DNA from: Sporomusaceae bacterium
Lineage (GTDB): Bacteria > Bacillota_C > Negativicutes > Sporomusales_B > UBA7701
Direction: 5' to 3'
NCBI GenBank assembly: GCA_022839045.1
Contig: JALHDI010000045.1
Location: 1-20,451, forward strand
DNA length: 20,451 nucleotides
Shown: positions 5,840 through 14,683 of the stretch, one piece after another
Layout: each line of letters starts with the position of its first letter
Position numbering within the stretch: the stretch's first letter is position 1
The notes under the pieces: generated by a model
What the model saw: the letters and a program-made list of their open reading frames with translations, nothing else
Told to the model about the DNA's origin: nothing
Database searches by the model: none
Made by a program: the position numbers and the translations under genes

Positions 5840-8326
5840 TCATTTGTCTTGTTGCTCAAGCATCACTCTGGTCAGCGCGGCGCGGTTGCTGACGCCCAGT
5901 TTCCTGTAAGCGCTGTGTAGCGCTTTCTTGGCGGTGACTTCCGCTATGTGCAGCGTTTTTCCCACCGCCTGGTCCGACAGTCCCGCCGCGACGAGCTCGG
6001 CAACGGCCGCTTCCCGCTCGGTGAGCGACGGCATGCCGCCGGCGCTTTCCAGCTTCGCCGCGATCGCGCGCCACTTTTCGGCAATCGGCGGATACATTTC
6101 GCGGATTCCGCTGATGAAGTCCCGGTGCCGGCCGGCGGCCTGCAGTTCGGCCAGCAATGCGGCGATATCCTCGCCATTTTCCACGAACGGCATGACAACC
6201 CCGTCCGGGGCCGCCAGGTCAAGGGCCTGCCCCAGCGCGGCCAGCGCGGCCTGTTGCCGGCCGAGGCGCGCCAGGGCGGCGGCCTCGCAGATGTGAATGT
6301 AAACTTGAGCCAGCAGGTTGGGGAAAAAGCCGGCGTCGGCGATGAGCTGGCCGGCGACACCGGCAAGCTCCCGGTAGCGGCCGGCGATCAGGAGCGCCTT
6401 GGCCCGGATGATATGGCAGAAGGCGTGGCAGGTAACGTAGACGGTGTCCGGCAGCTCTCCCGCGGCGATCCAGCCGGGGATCCGCTCGCCCCGGTTCAGG
6501 CAGGCGAAAATGAATCCTTCGCACATATCGAGAGTATGCATATACGTAAATGTGGTTTGCTGCTTTATTATTTCCCGCGCCTGTCGCAGGCTGTCCTGCA
6601 CGTAATCCCAGTCGCCCCTGAGGAGGGCCAGCCGTATCTGGAGGAAGTCGCCGCACAGGATGACCGAGGGCTGTCGCTTGGCCCTGGCGATGTGCAGGGC
6701 CTTATGGGCGACGATTTCCGCGTTGTCGAAATCGCCGCGATAGTAATGGCGTTCGGCTTCCATCACATATTCCACGCCGGCGCCGTGGCCGCCGGTCAGG
6801 CGGAAGTAACTGGGGGCTTCCGCTATGATCGTCCTGACCGTGGCCGCTAGCCGGCCGCTCTCGCGGTAGTACAGGTAGAGCACGGACGGCGAGCCCATCG
6901 TCGCCGACCCTCTGGTATCAACAAATTCCGCAGGACCTTTCAGCAGTTCCCAGGCCGCTTTGTAATGCCCGACGGTGGCCTCGAGGTCGTTGTAGGCGGC
7001 ATAGCCCTTCATTATTTCCAGCATGCCCTGTAGCTGCAGGCGGACCCGGTCTTCGAGTCCGGGCATCGCCTCGATGTGGCCGGCCACCTCCCGGCACTGG
7101 TCGGCGAACGGCGCCATCTCGTTGGCCACCAGCAATTCGTAGGCAAAGGTGAGGCCGGCCCCCGGATGCCGCGCCCTTATCTCCGGCGGGCATTCGCGAA
7201 AGTAGGCGCGGCGGGCTTCCTTGGGCTGGCGGGCGAAAATGTAGAAGCCGGCGGTATCGATGGTGGCTAGCAGCCTCCCGAAATCGGCGGCTCGATAGAA
7301 GTGATCCATGGCGCGGTTATAGTCGCCGACGCTTGTGTACCATTCGCCCGCCATCCGCCATGCGGCCCGGCGGCTTTCCGTGTCCCGCCGGTCGAAGATC
7401 CGCCGTAGGTAGCCGGTCAGGATGTTGTGCATGCTGTAGGTCTGGCTGGCATGGTCGAAGGCGATAAAGGCGTTTTCCGCCGTAAGCTGGGCCAGCAGGT
7501 CGGCCGCGTTGCCCTTGGGCCACATATGCTCGGCCTGGGCCAGGGTAAAGGTGTCGAAAATGCACATTGCCGCGAGAAATTCCTTCATTTCGGCGGAACA
7601 GGGCTGGTAGACGACCTTGTCCATCAGTTCGTACAGGCTGGCGGGCTGCTGATCGAGCCGCCCGGTCTGCCGGTAAGCGAGGCCGTAAAGATAGACGGCG
7701 CTGATCCAGCCTTCGGTGGCGGAATGGAGAAACGCGGCTTCCCCGCTCTTCAGCCTGACGCCGCGCAGTTTGCAGTATTCGGCGATCTCGCCAGCGGTGA
7801 GCTCGAAGTCCTGTTTATCCAGCAGTAGGCAATGCCCCTTCATCACCAATTCGGCGGTATTTTCGCCGAAGGCGCTCCGGGACAGGAGCAGGATATGCAG
7901 GCCGGGTATGTCCGCCCGGACCAGCCGCTCAAAAAAGCGGTCGATATTCTCGGATGATAGCAGATGGTAGTCGTCGATGACGATGACCGTGGGCGCGGGA
8001 AACCGCACGGCGCCGACGAGTTCGACGGCTTCTTCCCGTAGCAGGCTGTCGCCGGGCACGCCCAGCCCGGCCAGGCTCCGGCCGCAGGCCGGGTCGAGCC
8101 TGCCGAACAGGCGGCTGAAGCCGTTCCAAAAAGCGGCGACCGAGGAATCGAACACCGTCTGCCACAGCACCCGGGCCCGGCAGCTCCGCAAAAACTCCCT
8201 GACCGCGGTGGTTTTGCCGTAGCCCATCGGCGCTTGCACCACCGCGAGGGGATATTCCCAGATTCCTTGCAGGGACTGGCTGAGAGACTTGCGGGTATAG
8301 AGTTGTCCAGCGTCATTGGGAAGCAT
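5840..8326 (-). CDS. LuxR family ATP-dependent regulator (MalT/LAL type)
   Basis: This 828-residue protein is a large ATP-binding LuxR transcriptional activator. The N-terminus has Walker A APMGYGKTT (residues 32-40) and a Walker B-like VIVIDDY (114-120). A long helical middle region of tetratricopeptide-like character follows. The last 60 residues form a LuxR-type helix-turn-helix beginning LTEREAAVAELVAAGLSD and ending with the hallmark YRKLGVSNRAAL. Proteins of this class bind an inducer and ATP, oligomerise and activate transcription. I start it at the ATG at 8326, because GGAGGT (complement of 8333-8338) lies six bases upstream. An ATG 11 codons earlier has no ribosome site. It stands alone, and its target genes cannot be inferred; the neighbouring DUF2442 operon just downstream is one candidate. 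The TGA stop is at 5840. Confidence 0.9.
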   Translation of the reverse strand: MLPNDAGQLYTRKSLSQSLQGIWEYPLAVVQAPMGYGKTTAVREFLRSCRARVLWQTVFDSSVAAFWNGFSRLFGRLDPACGRSLAGLGVPGDSLLREEAVELVGAVRFPAPTVIVIDDYHLLSSENIDRFFERLVRADIPGLHILLLSRSAFGENTAELVMKGHCLLLDKQDFELTAGEIAEYCKLRGVRLKSGEAAFLHSATEGWISAVYLYGLAYRQTGRLDQQPASLYELMDKVVYQPCSAEMKEFLAAMCIFDTFTLAQAEHMWPKGNAADLLAQLTAENAFIAFDHASQTYSMHNILTGYLRRIFDRRDTESRRAAWRMAGEWYTSVGDYNRAMDHFYRAADFGRLLATIDTAGFYIFARQPKEARRAYFRECPPEIRARHPGAGLTFAYELLVANEMAPFADQCREVAGHIEAMPGLEDRVRLQLQGMLEIMKGYAAYNDLEATVGHYKAAWELLKGPAEFVDTRGSATMGSPSVLYLYYRESGRLAATVRTIIAEAPSYFRLTGGHGAGVEYVMEAERHYYRGDFDNAEIVAHKALHIARAKRQPSVILCGDFLQIRLALLRGDWDYVQDSLRQAREIIKQQTTFTYMHTLDMCEGFIFACLNRGERIPGWIAAGELPDTVYVTCHAFCHIIRAKALLIAGRYRELAGVAGQLIADAGFFPNLLAQVYIHICEAAALARLGRQQAALAALGQALDLAAPDGVVMPFVENGEDIAALLAELQAAGRHRDFISGIREMYPPIAEKWRAIAAKLESAGGMPSLTEREAAVAELVAAGLSDQAVGKTLHIAEVTAKKALHSAYRKLGVSNRAALTRVMLEQQDK

Positions 8327-8794
8327 GGCGAGACCTCCGGAGATTGTCCGCTCCCGCATTTTAACTTTAAAGATATTTTAACATAAATTTCTATGCTCGC
8401 GCCAAGAACTGGTTAAAGCCGCTGCAGCATACCGGCACCCCCAAAAGCATTATGAAATTTCTATCACCCGGCCCCGGCCCGCAATACACTTGAACCAGAT
8501 TTATTACCCTTTAAGCTCACCAGCATCCCGAACAACGCCTCGTCAGACTCCTGCATACCATTCAAGCTCCCGCACCCGTTCAAGTGCTTTCCGCGCCACT
8601 GTTCAGTCTAGTAGTAGCCACCACCAGTTATATCAGGTCACTTACACAGCCTAACTCTGTGTACATACCCGACACCCAAAAAAGGGGCTAATTTTTCTGG
8701 AACTTTCGAAGGTCATTTTATCTTCCATCATTATTGCCCCATCAACCTCACCTGTAGCAAGCGTCGTAGCATACAAATAGCATTCAAACATAAG
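8327..8794. other. Gene-poor gap upstream of the LuxR gene
   Basis: About 470 bases hold no gene I can support. The LuxR-proximal end is AT-rich and has a weak minus-strand promoter candidate (TTGGCG, 18 bases, TTAAAA, near 8370-8410). A ten-base direct repeat, AAATTTCTAT, occurs near 8390 and 8456. A 30-codon minus-strand frame (8464-8556) starts about 10 bases after GGGAG, and a 46-codon frame (8651-8791) starts directly after a terminator. Neither has other support. Confidence 0.5.
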
Positions 8795-8822
8795 AAAAAG
8801 CTCCAGGCAAATTGCCTGGAGC
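8795..8822 (-). terminator. Terminator of tRNA-Gly
   Basis: A perfect inverted repeat (8800-8822, GCTCCAGGC arms) is followed on the minus strand by UUUUU (complement of 8795-8799). It begins 11 bases after the tRNA CCA end. Confidence 0.92.
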
Positions 8823-8833
8823 CCTGATGTTAC

Positions 8834-8908
8834 TGGAGCGGGCAACGAGATTCGAACTCGCGACCCACGGCTTGGGAAGCCGGTACTCTACCACTGAGCT
8901 ACGCCCGC
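8834..8908 (-). tRNA. tRNA-Gly (anticodon CCC)
   Basis: A 75-base tRNA including encoded CCA. The acceptor arms GCGGGCG/TGCCCGC pair fully with one G-U. The D arm is GCTC/GAGT, and the anticodon loop TTCCCAA gives CCC, reading GGG. The T loop is TTCGAAT. The outermost anticodon-stem pair is a C-U mismatch; all other stems are sound. It is a single-gene unit with its own promoter and terminator. Confidence 0.95.
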
Positions 8909-8975
8909 ATGTGTTGGATTCTCTGGATGCTGAACCTCTCTGTATATCGTCTAGGTATACTACCCAGTAACATTT

Positions 8976-9004
8976 ATTATAAACAATAACCCCTGCTAAG
9001 TCAA
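8976..9004 (-). promoter_or_regulatory. Promoter of tRNA-Gly
   Basis: TTGACT (8999-9004), a 17-base spacer and a perfect TATAAT (8976-8981) lie on the minus strand. They predict an RNA start about 60 bases before the tRNA. Confidence 0.85.
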
Positions 9005-9046
9005 GGCTTGGGAGGACTTACCTACCCGCAGCCATGCGGCTGGCGT

Positions 9047-9955
9047 TTATGTCCCGCCGTCCCGGTATTTCCTTGCGGCTCGCAGATCCGGGATGCGCAG
9101 CTGCGACAACAGCATTCCGGCCAGCATCAGCGCAGACCCGATAACCCCGGATGTATCGAGGTACTCGTCAAGGAGCAAGTATCCCCCGATGACCGCGAAG
9201 ACGGTTTCGAGGCTGAGGATAATGGCGGCGTGGGTCGGCGGGGAGTTTTTCTGGCCGACGACTTGCAAGGTGTACGCCACGCCTACCGAGCAAAGCCCGC
9301 CGTAAAGAATGGGAATCCCGGCCTGGATAATGCCGTTCCAGCTGATGGTTTCGAACAGCAGGGCGGTACCCAGGCAAAGCGCCGAGCAGGTAACGAATTG
9401 AAAGAAGGCCAGCTTGATCGTATCGACCTGCCGGGAAAAGCGGTCGATGAGTAGGATGTGGGCTGTCCAGAAGAAGGCCCCCACCAGTTCGAGAAAATCG
9501 CCGTAGGCGAGGCTAAAGCTATCTCTGACGCAGAGGAAATAAAGACCCACGACGGCGAGGAGACAGCCTAACCATGTGTTGATGGCAACGCGTTGGCGCA
9601 TGAATATGCCAGCGATCGGCACGAAGACGATATAGAGGCAGGTGACGAACGCGGCTTTGCCGGCCGTCGTATATACCAGGCCGATTTGTTGCAGAGAGGC
9701 GGCGACAAAAAGTACCACCCCCGCGATAACGCCGGCGCGCCACGCTGTGAGCGCAGCATCGCCGGCGACGCCCGTTGGCGGCGAGTCGCCCTTGAGGAAG
9801 AGCATCAGCGGTATGAGGGACAGGCTGCCGAGCGCGAACCTCACCCCGTTGAAGGTAAACGGCCCCACATAGTCCATGCCCACCCGTTGGGCAACAAAGG
9901 CAAACCCCCAAATGGCTGCGGCGATCAGTAGCATCAAGTTAGCTTTAAGTCTCAA
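9047..9955 (-). CDS. EamA/DMT-superfamily transporter
   Basis: This 302-residue inner-membrane protein has about ten membrane segments in two EamA repeats, as in the drug/metabolite transporter superfamily (exporters of amino acids and other metabolites). The N-terminal repeat opens with LLIAAAIWGFAFVAQRVGMDYVGPFTFNGVRF, here cited by its ends AAAIWGFAFVAQ and FNGVRFALGS. The C-terminal repeat contains PTHAAIILSLETVFAVIGGY. The substrate is unknown. The most likely start is a TTG at 9955, because GAGGTAGG lies just upstream; the first ATG, seven codons later, has no ribosome site. It is followed by a small hairpin (9029-9042) and then the tRNA-Gly promoter. It appears to be a single-gene unit with a -10 box at 9989-9994. 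Confidence 0.88.
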   Translation of the reverse strand: MRLKANLMLLIAAAIWGFAFVAQRVGMDYVGPFTFNGVRFALGSLSLIPLMLFLKGDSPPTGVAGDAALTAWRAGVIAGVVLFVAASLQQIGLVYTTAGKAAFVTCLYIVFVPIAGIFMRQRVAINTWLGCLLAVVGLYFLCVRDSFSLAYGDFLELVGAFFWTAHILLIDRFSRQVDTIKLAFFQFVTCSALCLGTALLFETISWNGIIQAGIPILYGGLCSVGVAYTLQVVGQKNSPPTHAAIILSLETVFAVIGGYLLLDEYLDTSGVIGSALMLAGMLLSQLRIPDLRAARKYRDGGT

Positions 9956-9988
9956 GCGGGCCTACCTCGTTTCCGGATTCTTGCATGA

Positions 9989-9994
9989 ATTATA
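9989..9994 (-). promoter_or_regulatory. Probable -10 box of the EamA transporter gene
   Basis: A perfect TATAAT lies on the minus strand about 35 bases upstream of the TTG start. The matching -35 region (about AAAGTA) is poor, so this is a modest prediction. Confidence 0.4.
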
Positions 9995-10112
9995 GTATTT
10001 TCTGCGCCGTTTACTTTCACACCTCTCTCTGCAATCAGATAATTTTTATGACAAGTTGATCGATAAAATCAAGCGCTTTGAGATACTGGCCAAGGAAGGT
10101 ATTATTGGCTCT

Positions 10113-10150
10113 AAAAAGCGCCTTCCGGCTCATCGCCGGAAGGCGCTTTT
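10113..10150 (-). terminator. Terminator of the GGDEF/HD-GYP gene
   Basis: A perfect 16-bp inverted repeat (10114-10129 with 10135-10150, loop TCATC) has A-runs on one side and T-runs on the other. It would terminate transcription in both directions. It lies about 40 bases past the stop of the gene ending at 10188. Confidence 0.95.
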
Positions 10151-10187
10151 GGGGGTTCGGGATTGCAGCGCCGAGAGACAGGCCGGC

Positions 10188-13100
10188 TTAGTCGAACATT
10201 TTTATGAACAGTCGGGCGAGAAGGGGGTCGAATTGACTGCCGGCGCATCGGGCGATTTCGGCAAGGGCGTCTTCGTGGGCGAGGGCTTTGCGGTAAGGCC
10301 GGTTACTGGTCATGGCGTCATAGGCGTCGGCGATGCCGAGGATACGGCATTCGAGCGGGATGTCCTCGCCGGCTATGCCGAGGGGATAGCCTTTGCCGTT
10401 CCACCATTCCTGGTGCTTGAGGATCCATTCGGCGATGGGCGATAGTTCGGAGGAGGCACGGGCGATCCGGTAGCCTATCTCGCAGTGCCGCCGCATTATC
10501 GCCATTTCCTCTTCGGTGAGGCGACCGGGCTTGTTGAGGATGTTGTCGGGGATGCCGACCTTGCCGATGTCGTGGAATTTGGCCAGCAGGCGGAGGTCGG
10601 CGAGACGGCCGCCCGGCAGGCCCAGCTGTTGGCCGAGCTTTTCGGCGAGGTGCTGGAGGCGGTCGGCGTGGCCTTCGGTGATGTGGTCGCGTTCTTCGAG
10701 GGCGCGCATCATGGTCTGGACGATGGAGCTTCGCATGCTTTGGCTCTGGTGCAGTTTCTGGCGGTACATGTCGTTGTCGGCCAATTTGAAGAGTTCCTCG
10801 GCCCGCTTGCTGCCGATGTAGTCGGCCGCCCAGCCGACGGATAGGCTGAGTGGCAGCTGAGGGTTTTTGTGGTTGTATTCGAGGACGAATCTGGCCAGCG
10901 CATCGAGGGCGCGCTCGATCCTGACTTTGTCGGGGCCGTAGATGATGACGGCGAATTCGTCGCCGCCGATCCGGGCTACGATGTCGTCGCCGGATACGAC
11001 GGTTGACCGCAGGCCGGAGGTAACGACGCAGAGGAGGTCGTCGCCGGCGCGGTGGCCGAGAGTGTCGTTGATGAGTTTGAGCCCGTCGACGTCGCAAACG
11101 AGGATGGCGACGCCGCGCGTGTCCTGCCAGGCGACTTTGCGCATGGCGTCTTCGAAGTAGGTCCGGTTGTAGACGCCGGTGAGGGTGTCGTGCATGCTGA
11201 GGAACTCGAGCTGGGCTTCGGAATGTTTGATGGCCGTCATATCCCGCATCATAGCAAGGACGACGGTGTCGCTGACCTTGGAGAACCGCATGTCGCGGTA
11301 GCGGAGCGCGCCGCGGATGTTGATGTTGTACTCATAGAACTGGGTCTTGCCGGTGGCGATGGCCTGGCTGATGCAGCGGCGGTAGTTGCCGGCGACGTCG
11401 GCGGGGACTACGTCGGCGATGTTGCGGCCGATGAGGTGCGGCCCGGCATCAACATATATTTCGATGTCGTCCGGCTTGCGGTAATCGAGCAGGTTGCCGT
11501 TCTGGTCGAAGATGAGCATGAGGTCGGGGATGGCATCGAGGACGGCCTGCTTTTCCGCTTCGGATTTGGCGAGGTCTTTTTCGGCCTGCAGCCGGTCGGT
11601 GATGTCGCGCATTACCGTGAGGCAGCGCACCCGGCCGTCGATGGTCGCCCGCCGGGAGCTTATCTCGACGACAATCCTCCGCCCGCTTTTGGTTACGGTG
11701 TCGCGCACATAGAGCTGCGGACCTTCGTTGACCGCCTTGCGCATGGCGGCGACGGCGGCGGCGTAATGTTGCGGGGTGGATATGAGGATAGACCCGAGCT
11801 GTTTGAGTTCGTCTTCGGAGTAGCCGAACATTTCCACGGTGCGGCTGTTGGTCCAGACGATGCCGCCGTCTTGGTCGTTGACGATGATGGCGTCGTTGGT
11901 GCTGTCGAGGATCTCGCCGAGGGTGGTTTCGCTTTGCCGCCGTTCGTCGAGCTCGTGCTGAAGGGAGGAGTGAAGGGCGGCGTTAGCAAGGGCGAGGGAG
12001 GCGAATTCGCAGAAGTATTCGAGGAGGCCAACCTGCTCGGCGTCGAATTTCCGCCCTGGCTCACAGTGTGCCAGGCCGATGACGCCGGCGATCTTTTGAC
12101 CGTCGCGCAGGGGGGCGGCGACAAGGGCGTGGATTCTGCCGCCGACCGGGGCGGCGAACCTGTCCGGCCAGCTCTGGTAGTCGTTGACGACTTCCGCTTT
12201 GCCGGTCAGGAATACTTTGCCCATAAGGCCTTCGCCGACGGCGACGGGGGGGAAGTCGCCGCTGTAGAGGCCGAGGCCGGCTTTTATGTTGAGGCTGGCG
12301 CCGGCGGCGGACGGCAGGGAGACGAAGGCATCGGCGGCGCCGGTGATGGCGGCGGCCCGGGTGAGGATGGCGACCAGCAGTTCGTCCATGTCGAGTTTGT
12401 TGATGACGCTGAGGACGGTTTGCTGCCCGGTGGACAGGAGGACGTTCTGGCGGGAGATTTGTTCGTTGGCCTTCAGCACTTCGTCGTAGCGCAGGCGGAG
12501 CTCTTCTTCGGTGGCGAGCAGCTCTTCGTGAGCGGAGGTCAGGTCTTCGTGGTTATCCCGCAGCTTGCGCTCGGCCGCCGACAGGGTGGTATAGAGGCGG
12601 GCGTTGGCGAGGGCGATGGCGGCGAGTTCGCCGAACTGGCCGAGGAGGGCGAAGTCGTCGGCGGTGAATCTCCGCTCGCCTGCCAGGAGGCTGAGACCGA
12701 CGACGCCGATGACTCGACCCCCTTCCTTGAGCGGGACGCTTATGACGCTCTGAAATTGATCGAAAAAGGCTCCCGGCAGCCTTTCCGGCCAGCTTGCGTA
12801 GTCTTCGACGATGCAGACTTCGCCGCTGCGGTAGGTTTTACCCGCCAGCCCACCGGTAATCGCGATTTTGACACCGCGGCGTCCTTCGTACAGGCCGCGG
12901 CCGACTTTCGTCTCGAATACGCCCGCGTCTTCGTCGGCCAGGCAGAGAAAAGCGTGCGGCGTGCCGACGAGGTCGGAGGCTTGAGTTACGATGGTATTGA
13001 GCACTTCGTAAAAGTCCAGCCGGTTTACGAGGCCGACGGCCACTTCGTGGAGCGAGGCGAGGACGGCGTTGCGGCGGGCGATGGCTTCTTCCCGTTCGGT

Positions 13101-14510
13101 GGCGACGGTGTATTGACGGCGCAGTTCCTCTTCGGCGGTGACGAGTTGCTCGTGGGCGGCGAACAGTTCGTCGAAGCTTTCCTGCAGGCGCTCTTCGTTT
13201 TCCCGCAGCCGCTCCTCGGCCTGTTTCTGCTCGGTGATGTCGACGGCGGCGCCGATGACGCCCGTCACCCGCCCGGCGCCGTCGAACATGGGTACCATGC
13301 GGTTGGCGAGGTGGACGCCGTCGATGGCATGGTCGGAATAGACCCGCTCGCCGCCGAGCGCCAGCCGCACGCTGTCGAAGCCCTCCGGATAGTCTTTGAA
13401 GATTTCGAATATCGACTGGCCGACGTATGCCCCAGGCCGGAGGCCGAGCTTGCCGAGGCCGCGTCCTTCGGTGAGGGTGAAGCGGCCGCGCCCGTCGAGG
13501 GAGTAGATGATTACCGGCGTGTTGGTGACGATGGTCCTGAACCGCTCCTCGCTCTGGCGGTGCCTGCGGGAGCGGGCGACGAGCCCGGCGGTGTAAAGGA
13601 TGACGAATATGCTGCCGGCCCAGGCGACGCCAAGGTAGAGGCTGCGCCGCTGGTGAAGGGGGGCGAGGACTTCCTGGGATACGCCCACCTGGACGATGAG
13701 CGGGTAGTCGCGCATCTGGCGGTAGCTTATCAGTCTCGGCCGCCCGAAGGTGTTGCCGCCGGTTTCGAAGAAGCCCGCCGGACTTTGGGCAAGGTTGTCG
13801 AACAGTATGCCGCCCACTATACGTACGCCGACTTCGGAGACGTTGCTGCTGGCGCGTACCGTCCGGTCGGTGCCGACAATCCTGATAACGTACTGCTCGC
13901 CCAGTGCCATTTCCTGGTAGAAGCTGGACAGGTAGGCGGCGTCCATGGCAAGGTAGGCGATGCCGCCGAAGGAGCCGTCGGGGCTTTCGATGCGGCGCGA
14001 GAAGGCGATGGAGGATTTGCCGGTAACCAGTCCGGTGAAGGGCTCGCTTATGTACAGCTGGCCGAAGGCCGCGTCCTGTTGGGCAAGGAAGTAGGGCCTG
14101 CCGGAAAAGTTGAGGCCGGGGGCGGCGGGTACGAGGCTGGCTACCATTTCGCCGGCAGGGTTAATTATTGCCGCCTGGATTACGGCCGGATCGCGGGAAA
14201 TGGTGCGGATGAGTCTGAGCACATCGGGGGCGACGGCCTGGGCGTCTTCGTAATTGGTTTTGATTGTGGTGAGGTTTTGGTCGAAATTTCTTATTATCCT
14301 GAAGACGTGTTCTTCGAAGGTGCGGCTGAGTGTGTCGCCGTCGTGCCTGATGGCGGCGTAGGTTGTCTGGCGGTCCCTTTCAACCTGCCAGTAGGTTCCG
14401 CCCCAGATGGCGCACAAGACAAAAAAGCCGAACAGCAAAACGGCCAGATCGGGCCGTAGCCATCCGTACAGGCGCTGCGCCAACTGCCTAAGCCGCAGGA
14501 TTGCACTCAC
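10188..14510 (-). CDS. Multi-sensor c-di-GMP protein: Cache-PAS-GAF-GAF-PAS-PAS-GGDEF-HD-GYP
   Basis: This membrane protein of about 1440 residues carries both c-di-GMP-making and c-di-GMP-degrading domains. Counting from the GTG start, a membrane segment (about 22-40) and a periplasmic Cache-like sensor (about 45-285) lead to a second membrane segment (about 292-312). PAS (about 325-430), coiled coil, GAF (about 490-640), coiled coil, GAF (about 690-845), PAS (about 860-975) and PAS (about 985-1095) follow. A GGDEF domain comes next, with intact ARIGGDEF (GGDEF at 1182-1186). It lacks the RxxD inhibitory site five residues before it (SGDD instead). The C-terminal HD-GYP domain has FHDIGK (His1313, Asp1314) and GKGYP (1373-1376 covers GYP). 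Its usual HHExxDGxGYP reads HQEWWNGKGYP. I choose the GTG at 14510 because GGAGGGG lies six bases upstream. The ATG five codons earlier would place that ribosome site inside the gene. Confidence 0.93.
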   Translation of the reverse strand: MSAILRLRQLAQRLYGWLRPDLAVLLFGFFVLCAIWGGTYWQVERDRQTTYAAIRHDGDTLSRTFEEHVFRIIRNFDQNLTTIKTNYEDAQAVAPDVLRLIRTISRDPAVIQAAIINPAGEMVASLVPAAPGLNFSGRPYFLAQQDAAFGQLYISEPFTGLVTGKSSIAFSRRIESPDGSFGGIAYLAMDAAYLSSFYQEMALGEQYVIRIVGTDRTVRASSNVSEVGVRIVGGILFDNLAQSPAGFFETGGNTFGRPRLISYRQMRDYPLIVQVGVSQEVLAPLHQRRSLYLGVAWAGSIFVILYTAGLVARSRRHRQSEERFRTIVTNTPVIIYSLDGRGRFTLTEGRGLGKLGLRPGAYVGQSIFEIFKDYPEGFDSVRLALGGERVYSDHAIDGVHLANRMVPMFDGAGRVTGVIGAAVDITEQKQAEERLRENEERLQESFDELFAAHEQLVTAEEELRRQYTVATEREEAIARRNAVLASLHEVAVGLVNRLDFYEVLNTIVTQASDLVGTPHAFLCLADEDAGVFETKVGRGLYEGRRGVKIAITGGLAGKTYRSGEVCIVEDYASWPERLPGAFFDQFQSVISVPLKEGGRVIGVVGLSLLAGERRFTADDFALLGQFGELAAIALANARLYTTLSAAERKLRDNHEDLTSAHEELLATEEELRLRYDEVLKANEQISRQNVLLSTGQQTVLSVINKLDMDELLVAILTRAAAITGAADAFVSLPSAAGASLNIKAGLGLYSGDFPPVAVGEGLMGKVFLTGKAEVVNDYQSWPDRFAAPVGGRIHALVAAPLRDGQKIAGVIGLAHCEPGRKFDAEQVGLLEYFCEFASLALANAALHSSLQHELDERRQSETTLGEILDSTNDAIIVNDQDGGIVWTNSRTVEMFGYSEDELKQLGSILISTPQHYAAAVAAMRKAVNEGPQLYVRDTVTKSGRRIVVEISSRRATIDGRVRCLTVMRDITDRLQAEKDLAKSEAEKQAVLDAIPDLMLIFDQNGNLLDYRKPDDIEIYVDAGPHLIGRNIADVVPADVAGNYRRCISQAIATGKTQFYEYNINIRGALRYRDMRFSKVSDTVVLAMMRDMTAIKHSEAQLEFLSMHDTLTGVYNRTYFEDAMRKVAWQDTRGVAILVCDVDGLKLINDTLGHRAGDDLLCVVTSGLRSTVVSGDDIVARIGGDEFAVIIYGPDKVRIERALDALARFVLEYNHKNPQLPLSLSVGWAADYIGSKRAEELFKLADNDMYRQKLHQSQSMRSSIVQTMMRALEERDHITEGHADRLQHLAEKLGQQLGLPGGRLADLRLLAKFHDIGKVGIPDNILNKPGRLTEEEMAIMRRHCEIGYRIARASSELSPIAEWILKHQEWWNGKGYPLGIAGEDIPLECRILGIADAYDAMTSNRPYRKALAHEDALAEIARCAGSQFDPLLARLFIKMFD

Positions 14511-14570
14511 GCAAGTCCCCTCCATGTGTACCGAATAAAAAAATCACATGATACGAGCAGCATCAATCGC

Positions 14571-14576
14571 ATTATA
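14571..14576 (-). promoter_or_regulatory. Possible -10 box of the GGDEF/HD-GYP gene
   Basis: A TATAAT lies on the minus strand about 60 bases before the GTG start, inside a very AT-rich stretch. No good -35 box lies at the right distance. Confidence 0.35.
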
Positions 14577-14650
14577 TTATTTTTTTCTACAATTTCCGCC
14601 AATCACCTTCTCCGATCTTTTTGCGTCGCCGCGCATGACGGCCGTCGGCC

Positions 14651-14677
14651 TAATAAAAAACTCCCCCACCGGGGGAG
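14651..14677 (-). terminator. Terminator of the Lrp - LysE - Spo0E-like operon
   Basis: CTCCCCC (14661-14667) pairs with GGGGGAG (14671-14677) and is followed on the minus strand by UUUUUUAUUA. It lies seven bases after the last stop. Confidence 0.93.
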
Positions 14678-14683
14678 CGAGGG

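Noticed and set aside
8651..8845. 64-codon minus-strand frame overlapping the tRNA-Gly end and its terminator
   Set aside because: It begins inside the tRNA unit and crosses a perfect terminator. The shorter 46-codon version (8651-8791) starts in the U-tract and has no proper ribosome site.
11052..14459. 1135-codon plus-strand open frame opposite the GGDEF/HD-GYP gene
   Set aside because: Its length is striking, but the product is a biased Gly/Asp/Val/Ala-rich string with no domain. Strong third-position GC in the true gene explains the lack of antisense stops.
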